Notes: generated by a model from the sequence alone, not told the origin. A stretch of DNA of 64,000 nt from Marinomonas polaris DSM 16579 (GCF_900129155.1 NZ_FQVF01000020.1:1-64000); one strand, 5' to 3'; shown: positions 41,445 through 52,693, numbered from the stretch's first letter. A program made the numbers and translations.

Positions 41445-44400
41445 ATGTTTCAACTTTACACAAGTAACCGTCTAGAGGATTTGGCCGTGTTGCTTGCGAA
41501 GATTTTGGCTATTTCACCGCCAGAAAATCCGTTTGATGATGAATCTATCTTGGTGCAGAACCCCGGTATGGCGCAATGGCTGAAGATGTTTCTGGCCGAG
41601 TCTCATTCTATTGCTGCGGGTTTGGTGTTTCCTTTGCCTTCTACCTTTGTTTGGCAAACTTTTGCGCAAAGCCTAGACGATATTCCGGCGCAAAGTGAAT
41701 TTAACAAGCCTTTCTTAGTATGGCGCTTAATGCGGTTGTTGGACTCTCGTCTTGGTGAACCAGAGTTTCAGGCATTAAGTTGGTATCTTGAAGAAGACGA
41801 TACCCAAATCCGCCGCTTCCAATTGTGTAGCAGTATTGCCGATATTTATGACCAATATCTGGTTTACCGACCTGATTGGATCAAATCTTGGGAAGGTGGT
41901 GAAGCACAAGACCCCAAGCTGAAAGCCATCTTTGAGCAGCAACCTTGGCAAGCCATTTTGTGGCGAGATTTGGTCGCTGATGTCAGCCAGCAGGGCACGT
42001 CGCTTTATCATCGCGGCAATCTTATTGAAGCCTTGCATGACAAGACTCAATCCTCTGCGAGACCGGTTGGCGTTCCTGAACGAATTTTTATTTTTGGTGT
42101 GTCTTCCTTGCCGCCAAATACTCTCGAATCTCTTCGTGTATTGGCCGCTTCTGGCTGGATTGATGTGCACTTGTTTTTACAGAATCCTTGTCGTTTTTAT
42201 TGGGGTGATGTGGTTGATAAACATTACTTAGGTCGTGAGATAAAACGCCAAACCCTAAAGCCTGGATTGAGTACCGATACCTTGCATCTTGATGCTAATC
42301 CTCTGTTGGCAAGCTGGGGGCGCTTAGGTCGAGATTATATTGCTCAGCTGCAAGAGATGGCTGACAACGAGTTAGAAGTCTTTGAAGACTATCTGAGTGA
42401 GCATTCAAGTGGCTTGTTGCAATGGATTCAGCAAGATGTACTGACTTTAGAAAATCACGGCTCTAAACAAGAAAGAGACGCCAGCATCGCCAATGCCGAT
42501 TATCGACATCCCATTGCTGTTGATGATCAAAGTATTCGTGTACACCTCTGTCATAGTCCATTGCGGGAAGTGGAAGTGTTACACGACCAACTTTTGCAAA
42601 TGTTCGAGAGCGATCCGAGCTTGACGCCAAAAGACGTTATCGTCATGTTGCCCGACGTAAACACCTACAGCCCGTTTGTTAAAGCCGTCTTCGGTAATAT
42701 TAAAGGTGGCGCACAGGGCAGAAAACACATTCCATTTGCTTTGATTGACCAATCTGGTGGCATGGAAAACCCAATTGTTGATGCCTATTTGTATTTGCTT
42801 GGTTTGGGTGAAAGCCGTTTTACCTTGTCAGAATTGATCAGCGTATTAGAAGTTCCCGCCGTGTTGGCGCGTTTTGAGTTAACCGCCGATGAATTAGAAC
42901 GTATTCGCCAGTGGTCAACAGAAGTGGGTATTCGCTGGGGGTTGGATGGCAAAACCGCTCAACAGCACGATTTACCGATGCAAGAGTCTCATACTTGGCT
43001 GAATGGCGTGCGCCGCATGTTATTGGGTTACGCCATGGGACATGACCATATTTGGGAAGGCACGTTAAGTTACGGCGATGTGGAAGGTTTAGAAGCGTCT
43101 GTGGCCGGTAAACTCGCTGAGTTTTTGGTCGCCATTAATGATACTCAAGCGAAATTGATGGAATCTCTCGCCCCGAAAGAATGGATTTCAACCTTGTATT
43201 ACTTGGCGGAACGATTTTTTTTGGTCGACGAAGACGATGCGTTTCCTGCCTTGTTGAGTAAGCAGCTAGACGCGTTAACGCTGCAATGGCAGCAAGCGCA
43301 TTTTGATGCACCATTGGATCAGCAAGTGTTACGTCAGTTGCTGTCGCCGTTATTGCAAGAATCCCAAGGCGGTCAACGATTCCTAGCGGGACGAGTGAAC
43401 TTTTGTACCTTGATGCCAATGCGCTCGGTGCCTTTTAAAGTTATTTGTGTGTTGGGTTTAAACGAGGGCGATTATCCACGTAGCGTTGCACCGATGGGTT
43501 TTGACCTGATGGTCGGACAATATCGCAGCGGCGACCGAAGCCGACGTGAAGACGATAAATACTTGTTCCTTGAAGCCTTAATGTCAGCCCGAGATTGTTT
43601 CTATATCAGTTATGTCGGTCGCAGCATTCAAGACAACAGCGAAAAGAATCCGTCGATCTTAGTAAGCGAGTTGTTGGAATACATCGGCCAGAGTTGTGTG
43701 TTTGAAGGCGATCAAGCATTAGCGCCAGACGAAGCGCAGAAAGCTTTACTAGAACGACTGATTGTCGAGCATCCGTTGCAGCCTTTCAACGCGGCTTATT
43801 ACTTTCAACCTCAAAGCGGTTTTCAAGAACAGGGCACGTTGCAAGAATCTACTACTCAGTTTGATAAACGCTTATACAGTTATGACGAGCAATGGCTGCC
43901 AGCCTTGCTAAGTGTTCCTGTGGACGACGAATACCATGAGTTCTCACCACTCGATGGCTTAGAGCAACCAAGGTTAGATCTTGCCCTTGATGAGCTGTCG
44001 CGCTTTATTGGGCATCCGACGCGTTACTTTACTCAGCGCCGATTAAAAGCCTATTTGAGTCTGCAAGAAGAGGAAGAAAAAGAAGACGAGCCGTTCGCTC
44101 TGGATGGCTTGGCGGGTTATCAATTACGCGAAGGTTTGCTGCAAGCCATGCTAAAAGGCGATGAAGATCAATTCGTCGAGCGTTTGTCTCTAATGGGCGC
44201 GTTGCCTTATGGCGCGTTAGGGCGTTTGTCTTTGCAGCAGAGCCGTGGCCAATGCCGTCAGTTGTTGTCTGTATTGCAAGGTTATGCGTTGGAAGAGTGT
44301 GAACCGATTGAAGTCAATTTGGCGCTTGGCAGTATTGTACTGCAAGCGTGGTTGGATTTACCGACGGCGACCACGCGTTTGTCTTATCGCATCGGTGATT

Positions 44401-44858
44401 TATCCGCTCATCAAAAAATGCAGGCGTGGATCGAGCATTTGGCCTTATGCGCCCAAGGAACGCCAAAACAGCATCATCTTATTAATCTGTCTAAAACCGG
44501 CAAGTTGCTACAGCACAGTTTTATTATCATTCCACCGAACGATGCCCAAGAACATTTAAACAACATGCTGGCTTTATTGCAGCAAGGCTTATGTCAGCCG
44601 ATTGCTTTGCCAGCCAAAAGCGCCGATGCATGGTGCAAAAGTTATTGTTCGAGCAAAACGCAAGAAGACGCGGATATCGCTTGGGAGCAGGCTTTGAAAC
44701 TCTATCAAGACAACAGCAGCGCCTTTACTCGCAGTGAGGTGGACGATGCTTATTGGCAGCGTTATTTCCCCGATTTAAATCGCCAAAAAGCGCAGTTTGT
44801 CGCCTTGTGTGAGCAAATCTGGTTGCCCATGCATCGTCATTTGGAGGTGATGGAATGA
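41445..44858 (+). CDS. recC: Exonuclease V subunit RecC
   Basis: The 1137-aa protein matches RecC (E. coli about 1122 aa): LDLAVLLAKILA-type start, NPGMAQWLKMFLAE, the inactive helicase-like body, LNEGDYPRSVAPMGFDLM and a C-terminal HRHLEVME. It is the subunit that recognises the Chi site and splits the strands in RecBCD. It begins the recC-recB-recD operon, and its stop overlaps recB by four bases (ATGA). Residue numbering follows the ATG at 41445. Confidence 0.95.
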   Translation: MFQLYTSNRLEDLAVLLAKILAISPPENPFDDESILVQNPGMAQWLKMFLAESHSIAAGLVFPLPSTFVWQTFAQSLDDIPAQSEFNKPFLVWRLMRLLDSRLGEPEFQALSWYLEEDDTQIRRFQLCSSIADIYDQYLVYRPDWIKSWEGGEAQDPKLKAIFEQQPWQAILWRDLVADVSQQGTSLYHRGNLIEALHDKTQSSARPVGVPERIFIFGVSSLPPNTLESLRVLAASGWIDVHLFLQNPCRFYWGDVVDKHYLGREIKRQTLKPGLSTDTLHLDANPLLASWGRLGRDYIAQLQEMADNELEVFEDYLSEHSSGLLQWIQQDVLTLENHGSKQERDASIANADYRHPIAVDDQSIRVHLCHSPLREVEVLHDQLLQMFESDPSLTPKDVIVMLPDVNTYSPFVKAVFGNIKGGAQGRKHIPFALIDQSGGMENPIVDAYLYLLGLGESRFTLSELISVLEVPAVLARFELTADELERIRQWSTEVGIRWGLDGKTAQQHDLPMQESHTWLNGVRRMLLGYAMGHDHIWEGTLSYGDVEGLEASVAGKLAEFLVAINDTQAKLMESLAPKEWISTLYYLAERFFLVDEDDAFPALLSKQLDALTLQWQQAHFDAPLDQQVLRQLLSPLLQESQGGQRFLAGRVNFCTLMPMRSVPFKVICVLGLNEGDYPRSVAPMGFDLMVGQYRSGDRSRREDDKYLFLEALMSARDCFYISYVGRSIQDNSEKNPSILVSELLEYIGQSCVFEGDQALAPDEAQKALLERLIVEHPLQPFNAAYYFQPQSGFQEQGTLQESTTQFDKRLYSYDEQWLPALLSVPVDDEYHEFSPLDGLEQPRLDLALDELSRFIGHPTRYFTQRRLKAYLSLQEEEEKEDEPFALDGLAGYQLREGLLQAMLKGDEDQFVERLSLMGALPYGALGRLSLQQSRGQCRQLLSVLQGYALEECEPIEVNLALGSIVLQAWLDLPTATTRLSYRIGDLSAHQKMQAWIEHLALCAQGTPKQHHLINLSKTGKLLQHSFIIIPPNDAQEHLNNMLALLQQGLCQPIALPAKSADAWCKSYCSSKTQEDADIAWEQALKLYQDNSSAFTRSEVDDAYWQRYFPDLNRQKAQFVALCEQIWLPMHRHLEVME

Positions 44859-47800
44859 GTCTTTCTACCGACCTAGTTTCTGTTAATGCAGAAGCCTTGA
44901 ACATGATTCCTGAGCCGCTAAACGCCTTAACCTTTCCATTATTTGGCAAACGCCTAATCGAAGCCAGTGCGGGCACAGGGAAAACCTACACCATTGCCAA
45001 CTTGTATCTGCGTTTGCTGGTGCCGACTGGGCAGTCTTTATCTGGAAATAACGGAGATTTAGATAAACCGCTGACAGTGGATCAAATCTTGGTGGTGACC
45101 TTTACCGAAGCCGCTACTGCCGAGCTAAAAGCGCGGATTCGTGGACGCATACGTGCCGCGCGAAAAGCCTTGTTACAAGGTAAAAGTAGCGATGTGTTTC
45201 TGGCTGATTGGCTAGCGCAAATGTCAGACGAACAACGCGCTGGTGCCATTGAAAAACTGCTGTATGCCGAAAAGCAAATGGACGAAGCCGCGGTATTTAC
45301 CATTCATGGTTTTTGTCAGCGCATGTTGAGCCAGAACGCCTTTGAAAGCCGCATGCTGTTTCAACAAACCATTGAGACCGACGAGCTCGCGCCATTGTCT
45401 ATGGCGGTGAAAGACGTCTGGCGCAGTGTGTTTTATCCGATGGACGACACCAAGGCGGCCTTAATTCAGCCTATTTGGTCGAACCCTGATGCTTTGCTGA
45501 AAGACTTATATTTACTGAACAATCAGCCCGACGCCAAAATCGCCGTGCCAGATTACGATTGGGAAAGCGCGTTAAGTCAGGCTCAACAAACCATGGCTGC
45601 GGTTCGCTCCATGTGGCTAGATCAATCGCAAGACATCATTGATGCCCTTGAGCGCAGCGGCATTAAACGCACTTTTTGGCGCAAAGATCCGTCGAAAGAC
45701 ATTCAAGCCATAACGCAATGGGCGAACTCGACGCGTTTTGAGTTAGACAAAAGTCTTGAGAAATTTGATAGCAATGAACACTCTAGCCGATTGAGCAAAG
45801 GTGGCGACCTGCCGGCTCACGAATTCTTTGGCTTGGTGCAAGCGCTGCGTGAAAGCTTTCCTGATGCAGGTCGATTAAAAGCCGTATTGCTAACTCAGCT
45901 TTGGCAGCAAACACAAGAACGCATGAAACGCTGGAAACGCAGTACGCAATCGCTGACCTTTACCGATTTGCTAACCTCTCTCGATGTGGCGTTAACGAAA
46001 GACGAAGCAGGCAAATTAGCCGAACGCATTCGTCACCTTTATCCGATTGCTTTGATCGACGAATTCCAAGACACGGATGCGGTGCAATATCGGATTTTCT
46101 CTACCATTTATGCGCCAGCGACTGTTGATCAAAATACGCTTGGTTTGATCATGATTGGTGATCCTAAACAGGCAATTTATGCCTTTCGTGGCGCGGACAT
46201 TTACACCTATTTGGCGGCCAAAAAACGAGTCGACAGTGTGTATTCTTTAGCAACAAATTACCGGTCTTCCGCGGCAATGATTCAGTCGGTCAATGGGCTT
46301 TTTACCACACAAGCGGAACCCTTTCGCGTCACCGGGATTCCCTTTGTTGAAGTACAAGACCGTGGCGTTGCCAGTGGTTTTTCTCGACAAGGTCAAACAC
46401 AAGCCGCTCTGCAATTTTTGTATCAACGCAGTGACGAGCCAGTTTCTGCCAAAGATTATCGTCAAACCATGGCGGAATCCTGCGCAGCGCACCTTCATGA
46501 GTTGTTGTTGGAAGGGCAGCAAGGCGAAGCTCTAATTGATGGCAAAGGCGTGCGACCAAAAGATGTTGCTTTGTTGGTGACTAACTTTAGCCAAGCCAAT
46601 GCCTTGAAAGACGCATTACGTCAGCGAGGCATCGCCAGTGTGTATTTGAGCGATAAAGGTTCCGTGTTCGAAACCGTCGAAGCGCGAGAATTATTGATCG
46701 TGCTGACGGCGATCTTATCCAATGGACAAGAAAGCAAACTGCGTTCGGCGTTGGCAACCAGCTTGGTTGATTGGTCATTGGAAGACTTAGATACGTTAAA
46801 TCACGACGACGTGGTGTATGAAAAATGGGGGCAAGCGTTCCGAGATTATTTAGAGCTCTGGGACAAGCAAGGCTTGTTGCCTATGTTGCGCGAGTTTATG
46901 CAGGACGTTGCCTTGGCGGCGAATATGCTCAGTCATACTGGTGGCGAACGTCGCTTAACTGACTTTCTGCATTTGACCGAAAAGCTCCAGCAGAAGTCTC
47001 TTGAGTTGGATTCCAAAGAAGGCGTTTTACGTTATCTCAGATTGGCGATTCAAAACCCGAACGGTAACAGCGACGAGCAAAAAATTCGCCTTGAAACCGA
47101 CGCGGAATTGGTTCGAATTGTCACCATTCACAAAAGTAAGGGCTTGGAATATCCAATAGTTTATTTGCCTTTCGCGTTTACGCCATATCGTGACCAGGAC
47201 AGTTCGGCTTTGTATCACGATGCACAGCAGCAATTGTGGATTGCCATTGATCCTGATGAAGCACAAACCGAGCAGCACAAAGAAGAGCTGTACGCGGCGG
47301 AAATTCGGTTGGCTTATGTGGCGTTAACCCGTTCCAAAGAGGCCTGTTTTATTGGTTCAATGGAAGTGGGCAAAAAGTCTAATAAGACGCGTGGCGCCGT
47401 ATCGGATGTTCATCTTAGTGGTGTTGGTGCTTTGATTGGCGAAGGCGAGTTGCTTGAAGCTGGCGATTTGTATCCAAGTATTGAACGTCTTTGTGAGCGT
47501 TATCAAGATGGTCAAATGCAGTTATTGGATTTGCCTGAAGAACCACAGCGTTTACCACGATTCAAAATGGCGGCTTTTAATAAGGTGCAGGACGAATTGA
47601 TCGAACCTCATGCACGAGACTTTACCGGACGTGTGGAACGAGATTGGTGGGTCGGTAGTTATTCCTCGCTGGTGGTGGAAGATAAAGAGCATCACGATGA
47701 AAGTGTACCCGGTTTGGATGAAATGACGCGTTTCGTCGATCCTTTGCTGGACAATATGGAAGTGCCTGAGTCGCCATTGGAGCTACAACAAAAGGAACCG

Positions 47801-48601
47801 GAAAAGAATCGTTTCACCTTTCCCAAAGGCGCAAAGCCGGGGACTTTCTTGCATGACACGCTGGAAGGCAAAGCGCTGCATGATGTGTCTGCTAATCCGA
47901 GCTTTAAAGACTTATTGAAAACCAGTCACCATAAGCTGATGGCTGATTTTTACCAACGTCAGGGTTTCGATGAATGGCAAGACGTATTGAGCGAATGGTT
48001 GCCTGATATCGTCAACACTGAATTGATGGCGGGAATGAGTCTGGGGAGTTTAGCGCCGTCTGCTTGTCGCAAAGAAATGGAGTTTTTTATTCCGGTGACT
48101 GGCATGAACGCCTTGCAGCTGGATCGGATTTCTCGTGAACACGATGAGGTATCGCGAGTCGCGCCGATGATTCAGGATAGGCCGTTAAAAGGCATGTTAA
48201 AAGGTTTTATCGATTTATTATTCGAATACCAAGGTCGTTATTACGTGCTGGATTATAAGTCGAATTACTTGGGTGACGACTTTGCCGATTACGAGCCAGA
48301 CAAGCTGGTTCATGCCATCGCCGAGCACAGATACGACTTGCAATATCAGCTTTATACCTTGGCTTTGCATCGCTTGTTGAAGCAGCGTTTGCCAAATTAT
48401 GACTACGACAAACATGTTGGTGGCGTGGTGTATTTGTTCCTGCGCGGCATGCAGCCAGAACAGCAAACAGGGATTTTCCAAAGCCGTTTAAGTCTTGAGC
48501 ATGTGACCGCACTAGATAAGTTGTTTAGTGGCAAGGAACAAAGTGATAAATCAATGGATAGCAAATCGGACGAGGAGGCGGTGCAATATGGACTTTTCTA
48601 A
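44855..48601 (+). CDS. recB: Exonuclease V subunit RecB
   Basis: The 1248-aa protein is the helicase-nuclease of RecBCD: Walker A EASAGTGKT at 36-44 with the UvrD-type helicase domains, and the C-terminal nuclease with DYKSN (D1133) after GFIDLLFEYQGRYYVL. It is slightly longer than E. coli RecB (about 1180 aa). It degrades DNA ends until Chi, then loads RecA. Its start overlaps the recC stop, and recD begins within its last codons, so the three are translated as a coupled unit. Confidence 0.95.
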   Translation: MSLSTDLVSVNAEALNMIPEPLNALTFPLFGKRLIEASAGTGKTYTIANLYLRLLVPTGQSLSGNNGDLDKPLTVDQILVVTFTEAATAELKARIRGRIRAARKALLQGKSSDVFLADWLAQMSDEQRAGAIEKLLYAEKQMDEAAVFTIHGFCQRMLSQNAFESRMLFQQTIETDELAPLSMAVKDVWRSVFYPMDDTKAALIQPIWSNPDALLKDLYLLNNQPDAKIAVPDYDWESALSQAQQTMAAVRSMWLDQSQDIIDALERSGIKRTFWRKDPSKDIQAITQWANSTRFELDKSLEKFDSNEHSSRLSKGGDLPAHEFFGLVQALRESFPDAGRLKAVLLTQLWQQTQERMKRWKRSTQSLTFTDLLTSLDVALTKDEAGKLAERIRHLYPIALIDEFQDTDAVQYRIFSTIYAPATVDQNTLGLIMIGDPKQAIYAFRGADIYTYLAAKKRVDSVYSLATNYRSSAAMIQSVNGLFTTQAEPFRVTGIPFVEVQDRGVASGFSRQGQTQAALQFLYQRSDEPVSAKDYRQTMAESCAAHLHELLLEGQQGEALIDGKGVRPKDVALLVTNFSQANALKDALRQRGIASVYLSDKGSVFETVEARELLIVLTAILSNGQESKLRSALATSLVDWSLEDLDTLNHDDVVYEKWGQAFRDYLELWDKQGLLPMLREFMQDVALAANMLSHTGGERRLTDFLHLTEKLQQKSLELDSKEGVLRYLRLAIQNPNGNSDEQKIRLETDAELVRIVTIHKSKGLEYPIVYLPFAFTPYRDQDSSALYHDAQQQLWIAIDPDEAQTEQHKEELYAAEIRLAYVALTRSKEACFIGSMEVGKKSNKTRGAVSDVHLSGVGALIGEGELLEAGDLYPSIERLCERYQDGQMQLLDLPEEPQRLPRFKMAAFNKVQDELIEPHARDFTGRVERDWWVGSYSSLVVEDKEHHDESVPGLDEMTRFVDPLLDNMEVPESPLELQQKEPEKNRFTFPKGAKPGTFLHDTLEGKALHDVSANPSFKDLLKTSHHKLMADFYQRQGFDEWQDVLSEWLPDIVNTELMAGMSLGSLAPSACRKEMEFFIPVTGMNALQLDRISREHDEVSRVAPMIQDRPLKGMLKGFIDLLFEYQGRYYVLDYKSNYLGDDFADYEPDKLVHAIAEHRYDLQYQLYTLALHRLLKQRLPNYDYDKHVGGVVYLFLRGMQPEQQTGIFQSRLSLEHVTALDKLFSGKEQSDKSMDSKSDEEAVQYGLF

Positions 48602-50522
48602 TCAGTTAGGTTTGCTCGACTCTCTTAATGAAAAAACGCTTGAAGAAAACTCTCCTGCAGCAACGTTATTCAGTTTGTCCGATTGGCAAGCCAAAGGCGT
48701 ATTGCGAGCGATTGATTGTCAGTGGATTGAGCAACTGGCTCAACACGCCAACGAAGGTAATCCAGACCAAGGTAATAATGCTGTTCATATCGCCGGTGCC
48801 TTGTGCAGTGCTTATCTTGGTGCAGGTCATATTTGTATTGATCTGGCGACCATTTGGCAAATGCCGCCAGAAGACATTGACCTAGACGAGTTACGAACGG
48901 CGTTAGGAAATAGCGGCGTGAATAGTGTTGCAGCTTGGTGTGAAGCATTGCAGGCGAGTCGTTTGGTTTCGTTAGCAGAGAGTGTCACTGAACGTCCGAT
49001 GGTATTGGCAGGCACGCGTTTGTATTTGTATCGTTATTTCCAATATGAGCAACAAGTGCTGAATTATCTCAAAGGACAATTTTCTGTTGTGCCTTTTGCT
49101 GTGGATGCTGGTTTATTAGCGCAACTTTTCCCTAACAAAGCGGACGTTGTAGATTGGCAAAAAGTGGCGGTTGCCAATGCGGCGAGTTTGCCTTTCTCTG
49201 TGATCAGCGGTGGCCCCGGAACTGGAAAGACAACAACTGTGACACGCTTGTTGGCGTTGCTGGTGGCTCAGTCCCTTGCTGAAGGTAAGTTATTGCGTAT
49301 TGAGTTGGCAGCACCAACAGGCAAAGCGGCGGCGCGTTTGACAGAGTCTATTTCAAAAGCCAAAGCGGATTTGCCATTAAGTGACGACGTTAAGCTTGCC
49401 ATTCCAGAACAAGCCAGCACCTTACATCGTTTATTAGGCAGCGAATTTGGACGTAGCCGTTTTAAGCACAATAAAGAAAACCCTCTACATCTGGATGTGT
49501 TGCTGGTTGATGAAGTGTCCATGGTGGATTTGCCGATGATGGCAAAATTGATTGATGCGATGCCAATCCATGCGCGACTCATTTTATTAGGCGACAAAGA
49601 CCAGCTTGCCTCGGTAGAAGCCGGCAGTGTGTTAGGAGATTTGTCCTATGGCATCGAAGAGGTTTACTTCCAACCAGAATGGGCTGAACGCCTTGGTAAT
49701 CTTACTGGGGAAAATCTTGCTCCGTTTGGTAATCCATCGGCTCCGCCAATTAGCCGAGCGCTTACTTTGCTGCGCACCAGTTATCGCTTTGACGTTAATA
49801 GTGGCATCGGACACTTGGCAAAAGCCATGAACGCAGGCGACAGTCAGGCTGTTTTGCGTTGTCTGCAGTCTAATTACGCTGATGTTGAGTGGCGAGCACC
49901 AGAAGAAGGGCAAACCAAAGCGGATATTGCGACATTGGCTAAAGGTTATGACGATTACTGGGAAGCGGTGCGTCAGAATCTCGATATTGCAAAGCTGTAC
50001 GAAGTTTTTTCACGTTATCAGATTCTGACTGCCGTTCGCCAAGGTGAATTTGGTGTCGAGAAGGTGAATGCTCAGCTGGAACAGTATTTCTATCAGCGAG
50101 GGCGAGTAAAAGATCCCCATGTTTGGTATCCGGGAAAAGCGGTGATGTTAACGAGAAACGATGCAGCATTGGGCTTGTTTAACGGTGATATTGGCCTTTG
50201 TATGCCCGATGAGTTTCAGCGTCTTCGCGTGTGGTTTATGCAGCCTGATGGCTCTTTTACCGGCTTGTTACCGAGTCGTTTGAGTGAGTTTGAAGTGGTC
50301 TTTGCGATGACGGTACATAAATCCCAAGGCTCTGAATTCGATCAGGTTGCCTTGTTATTGCCTATGACGCCATCACCAGTGTTAACCAAAGAGCTGCTTT
50401 ACACGGGTATTACTCGAGCGAAGCAGTCTTTTACATTGTGGGGATCAAGCGGATTGATTCGGGCAGCGACCACTACTCGTATTCAGCGTTATTCTGGACT
50501 TATTGGCGAGCTTTGGCATTGA
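48588..50522 (+). CDS. recD: Exonuclease V subunit RecD
   Basis: The 644-aa protein is the fast 5'-3' helicase subunit of RecBCD. ATG 48588 is chosen because GAGGAGG lies nine bases upstream and it fits the family start; it overlaps recB by 14 bases. Walker A GGPGTGKT lies at 208-215, LLVDEVSMVD is the B motif and a C-terminal VHKSQGSEF helicase motif follows. With RecB and RecC it repairs double-strand breaks and destroys linear phage DNA. Confidence 0.94.
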   Translation: MDFSNQLGLLDSLNEKTLEENSPAATLFSLSDWQAKGVLRAIDCQWIEQLAQHANEGNPDQGNNAVHIAGALCSAYLGAGHICIDLATIWQMPPEDIDLDELRTALGNSGVNSVAAWCEALQASRLVSLAESVTERPMVLAGTRLYLYRYFQYEQQVLNYLKGQFSVVPFAVDAGLLAQLFPNKADVVDWQKVAVANAASLPFSVISGGPGTGKTTTVTRLLALLVAQSLAEGKLLRIELAAPTGKAAARLTESISKAKADLPLSDDVKLAIPEQASTLHRLLGSEFGRSRFKHNKENPLHLDVLLVDEVSMVDLPMMAKLIDAMPIHARLILLGDKDQLASVEAGSVLGDLSYGIEEVYFQPEWAERLGNLTGENLAPFGNPSAPPISRALTLLRTSYRFDVNSGIGHLAKAMNAGDSQAVLRCLQSNYADVEWRAPEEGQTKADIATLAKGYDDYWEAVRQNLDIAKLYEVFSRYQILTAVRQGEFGVEKVNAQLEQYFYQRGRVKDPHVWYPGKAVMLTRNDAALGLFNGDIGLCMPDEFQRLRVWFMQPDGSFTGLLPSRLSEFEVVFAMTVHKSQGSEFDQVALLLPMTPSPVLTKELLYTGITRAKQSFTLWGSSGLIRAATTTRIQRYSGLIGELWH

Positions 50523-50699
50523 TATTGAGGTATTCGACTCCATTATTCTTAAAACCTTTAAAAAGCGAATAAAAGCTCAGGCTAAATAATCTTGTTACGC
50601 GATTCTTGATGTGATTTTTTTATGTTAGGGTAAGCGGCATTTGAACACTGTAAAAAATTAAAATTTCGACATTATGTAAAGTAGGAAAGAGTAGCAACA

Positions 50700-51707
50700 A
50701 TGGCAAAAGAAATTGTTTTAACCGGTGTTACCACCACAGGCACTCCACACCTAGGCAACTATGTGGGTGCAATTCGTCCTGCGATCGAAGCGAGCCGTCA
50801 AGAAAACACGGAATCTTACTTCTTCCTTGCAGACTATCATGCGTTGATCAAGTGTCAGGATCCAGAGCGCGTGAAACAGTCTCGTTTAGAAATCGCGGCG
50901 ACCTGGCTAGCGTGTGGTTTAGATACTGATAAAGCAACTTTCTACCGTCAGTCTGATATTCCTGAAATTGCCGAATTGAATTGGCTACTGACTTGTGTGA
51001 CCGCTAAAGGTTTGATGAACCGCGCCCATGCTTATAAAGGTGCTGTCGATGAAAACCTTGCCAACGGTCAAGACCCAGATTTTGGTATTACCATGGGCTT
51101 GTTCTGCTATCCAGTGTTGATGGCGGCAGATATTTTGGCGTTTAACGCGCATAAAGTGCCTGTTGGTCGTGACCAAATACAGCATATCGAAATGGCGCGA
51201 GATATTGCGGGTCGTTTTAATCATTTATTTGGTGAGCATTTTGTATTACCTGAAGCCGTTGTTGGCGAAGAGGGTTCAATACTTAAAGGTCTAGACGGTC
51301 GTAAGATGAGTAAGAGCTACAATAATACGATTCCATTATTTGATACTGAGAAAAAGCTACAAAAAGGTATCAATAAAATTAAAACAAACTTGTTAGAGCC
51401 AGGTGAAGCTAAAGACCCTGAAGACTCTACCGTGTTTGATATTTATAAAGCGTTCGCAACGCCTGAGCAAACAGCACAAATGCGTCAGAATTATGCAGAA
51501 GGTATTGCATGGGGCGAAGCGAAGAAGGAACTTTTTACTTTGGTTAATGGTCAACTATCTGAGCCGCGTGAAAAGTACCTTGAGTTAATTGCGAATCCTG
51601 CTCATGTAGAAGAAGTGTTACAAGCAGGGGCAGAGAAAGCGCGAGCTCGTGCACGTGGAATGATTTCAGACTTACGCAATGCCGTTGGTTTGGTCAACTT
51701 TAAATAA
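50700..51707 (+). CDS. trpS: Tryptophanyl-tRNA synthetase
   Basis: The 335-aa class I synthetase has the HIGH-type TPHLGN (H17) at the start and KMSKS (202-206, GRKMSKS) later. Between them are the usual Rossmann segments ([24 protein letters not shown]). It charges tRNA-Trp with tryptophan. AGGAAAG lies before the ATG. It stands downstream of recD and 11 bases upstream of a Tim44-like gene, so the two may share a transcript. Confidence 0.96.
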   Translation: MAKEIVLTGVTTTGTPHLGNYVGAIRPAIEASRQENTESYFFLADYHALIKCQDPERVKQSRLEIAATWLACGLDTDKATFYRQSDIPEIAELNWLLTCVTAKGLMNRAHAYKGAVDENLANGQDPDFGITMGLFCYPVLMAADILAFNAHKVPVGRDQIQHIEMARDIAGRFNHLFGEHFVLPEAVVGEEGSILKGLDGRKMSKSYNNTIPLFDTEKKLQKGINKIKTNLLEPGEAKDPEDSTVFDIYKAFATPEQTAQMRQNYAEGIAWGEAKKELFTLVNGQLSEPREKYLELIANPAHVEEVLQAGAEKARARARGMISDLRNAVGLVNFK

Positions 51708-51718
51708 AGGAGAGTTTT

Positions 51719-52588
51719 GTGAAAACAACAGTATTTGCCATGTTAATGGCGTTTGTTTTGGCAATCGGCGCTGGCGGTTATAGTGCGGATGTTCAGGCTA
51801 AAAAGTTTGGTGGTGGTAAAAGTTTTGGTAAAAGCTTTTCTGTTTCTAAACCTAAAAGCACTGCAGCTAATACAAGCAGTACGACGAACGCTGCAGCTGG
51901 CGCTAAAAAACCTGGATTTTTGGGTGGTTTAGGCGGCGGTTTGTTAGGTGGTTTGTTAGCTGGTGGTATTTTTGCTGCCTTGCTAGGAAGTGGTGCTTTT
52001 GATGGCATTTCTTTCGGTGATATTTTGCTATTTGCTGTGATTGGTTTCTTGATCTACAAGTTCTTTATCGCACCAAAACGCCGTGCTGCTCAGGCTCAAG
52101 CCAGTGGTGCAGGTACGAATGGTATGTTCCGCGAAGTGCCAAACTCAACTCGCGATAATGTTCAGCCTTCTCCAATGTCTGGAATAAGTGGCTTTGGTGC
52201 ACAACCAGAGATTAAGCTTCCACCAGGATTTAATGAGCAGGCGTTTGTTGCCGAAGCAAAAAATCATTACATCACGCTGCAAAAAGCGTGGGATGACAAT
52301 AATTTTGATGAAATTCTTGATTATGTTAGCCCTGAGCTTTACAACCTTTTGGTTGCAGAACGTGCGACTCATGGTGATAACAAACCGCGTACCGAAGTTA
52401 TCTCTTTGATGGCTGAGCTGGTTCGTGGTGAATATATTGGTTCAATAGCTTCTATCTCTTTGCAGTTTTCAGGCTGGATCAAAGAAGGTGATCAGACTTC
52501 CGATACAAATGAAATTTGGCATTTGGAAAAGAATATGTCTGATGCAAATGGAAATTGGACAATAGTTGGGATACAACAAGACAACTAA
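51719..52588 (+). CDS. Tim44-like membrane protein
   Basis: The 289-aa protein has an N-terminal signal or membrane helix (about 5-25), a Lys/Gly/Ser-rich linker, a Gly/Leu-rich membrane segment (about 64-110) and a C-terminal Tim44/MRPL45-like domain (about 175-289, FNEQAFVAEAKNHYITLQKAWDDNNFDEI). Bacterial members sit in the inner membrane; their task is unclear. GTG 51719 follows AAGGAG. It is coupled to trpS by position only. Confidence 0.82.
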   Translation: MKTTVFAMLMAFVLAIGAGGYSADVQAKKFGGGKSFGKSFSVSKPKSTAANTSSTTNAAAGAKKPGFLGGLGGGLLGGLLAGGIFAALLGSGAFDGISFGDILLFAVIGFLIYKFFIAPKRRAAQAQASGAGTNGMFREVPNSTRDNVQPSPMSGISGFGAQPEIKLPPGFNEQAFVAEAKNHYITLQKAWDDNNFDEILDYVSPELYNLLVAERATHGDNKPRTEVISLMAELVRGEYIGSIASISLQFSGWIKEGDQTSDTNEIWHLEKNMSDANGNWTIVGIQQDN

Positions 52589-52693
52589 TTGTTACTTAAC
52601 TTTGCTCGTAGACTCATCATGGTTTGTTTAAACTAGACAAAGCTTGTGATGAGTTCTACATTACTCTTATTAAACTGAATATGGATGTGAGCC

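Noticed and set aside
48528..48587. A longer recD start 60 bases upstream
   Set aside because: The ATG at 48588 has a good GAGGAGG site and the family N-terminus; the upstream extension lies wholly within recB.
51793..52008. Pro/Ala/Lys-rich reverse frame opposite the Tim44-like gene
   Set aside because: It mirrors the Gly/Ser/Lys-rich linker of the real gene; no start signal and no family.
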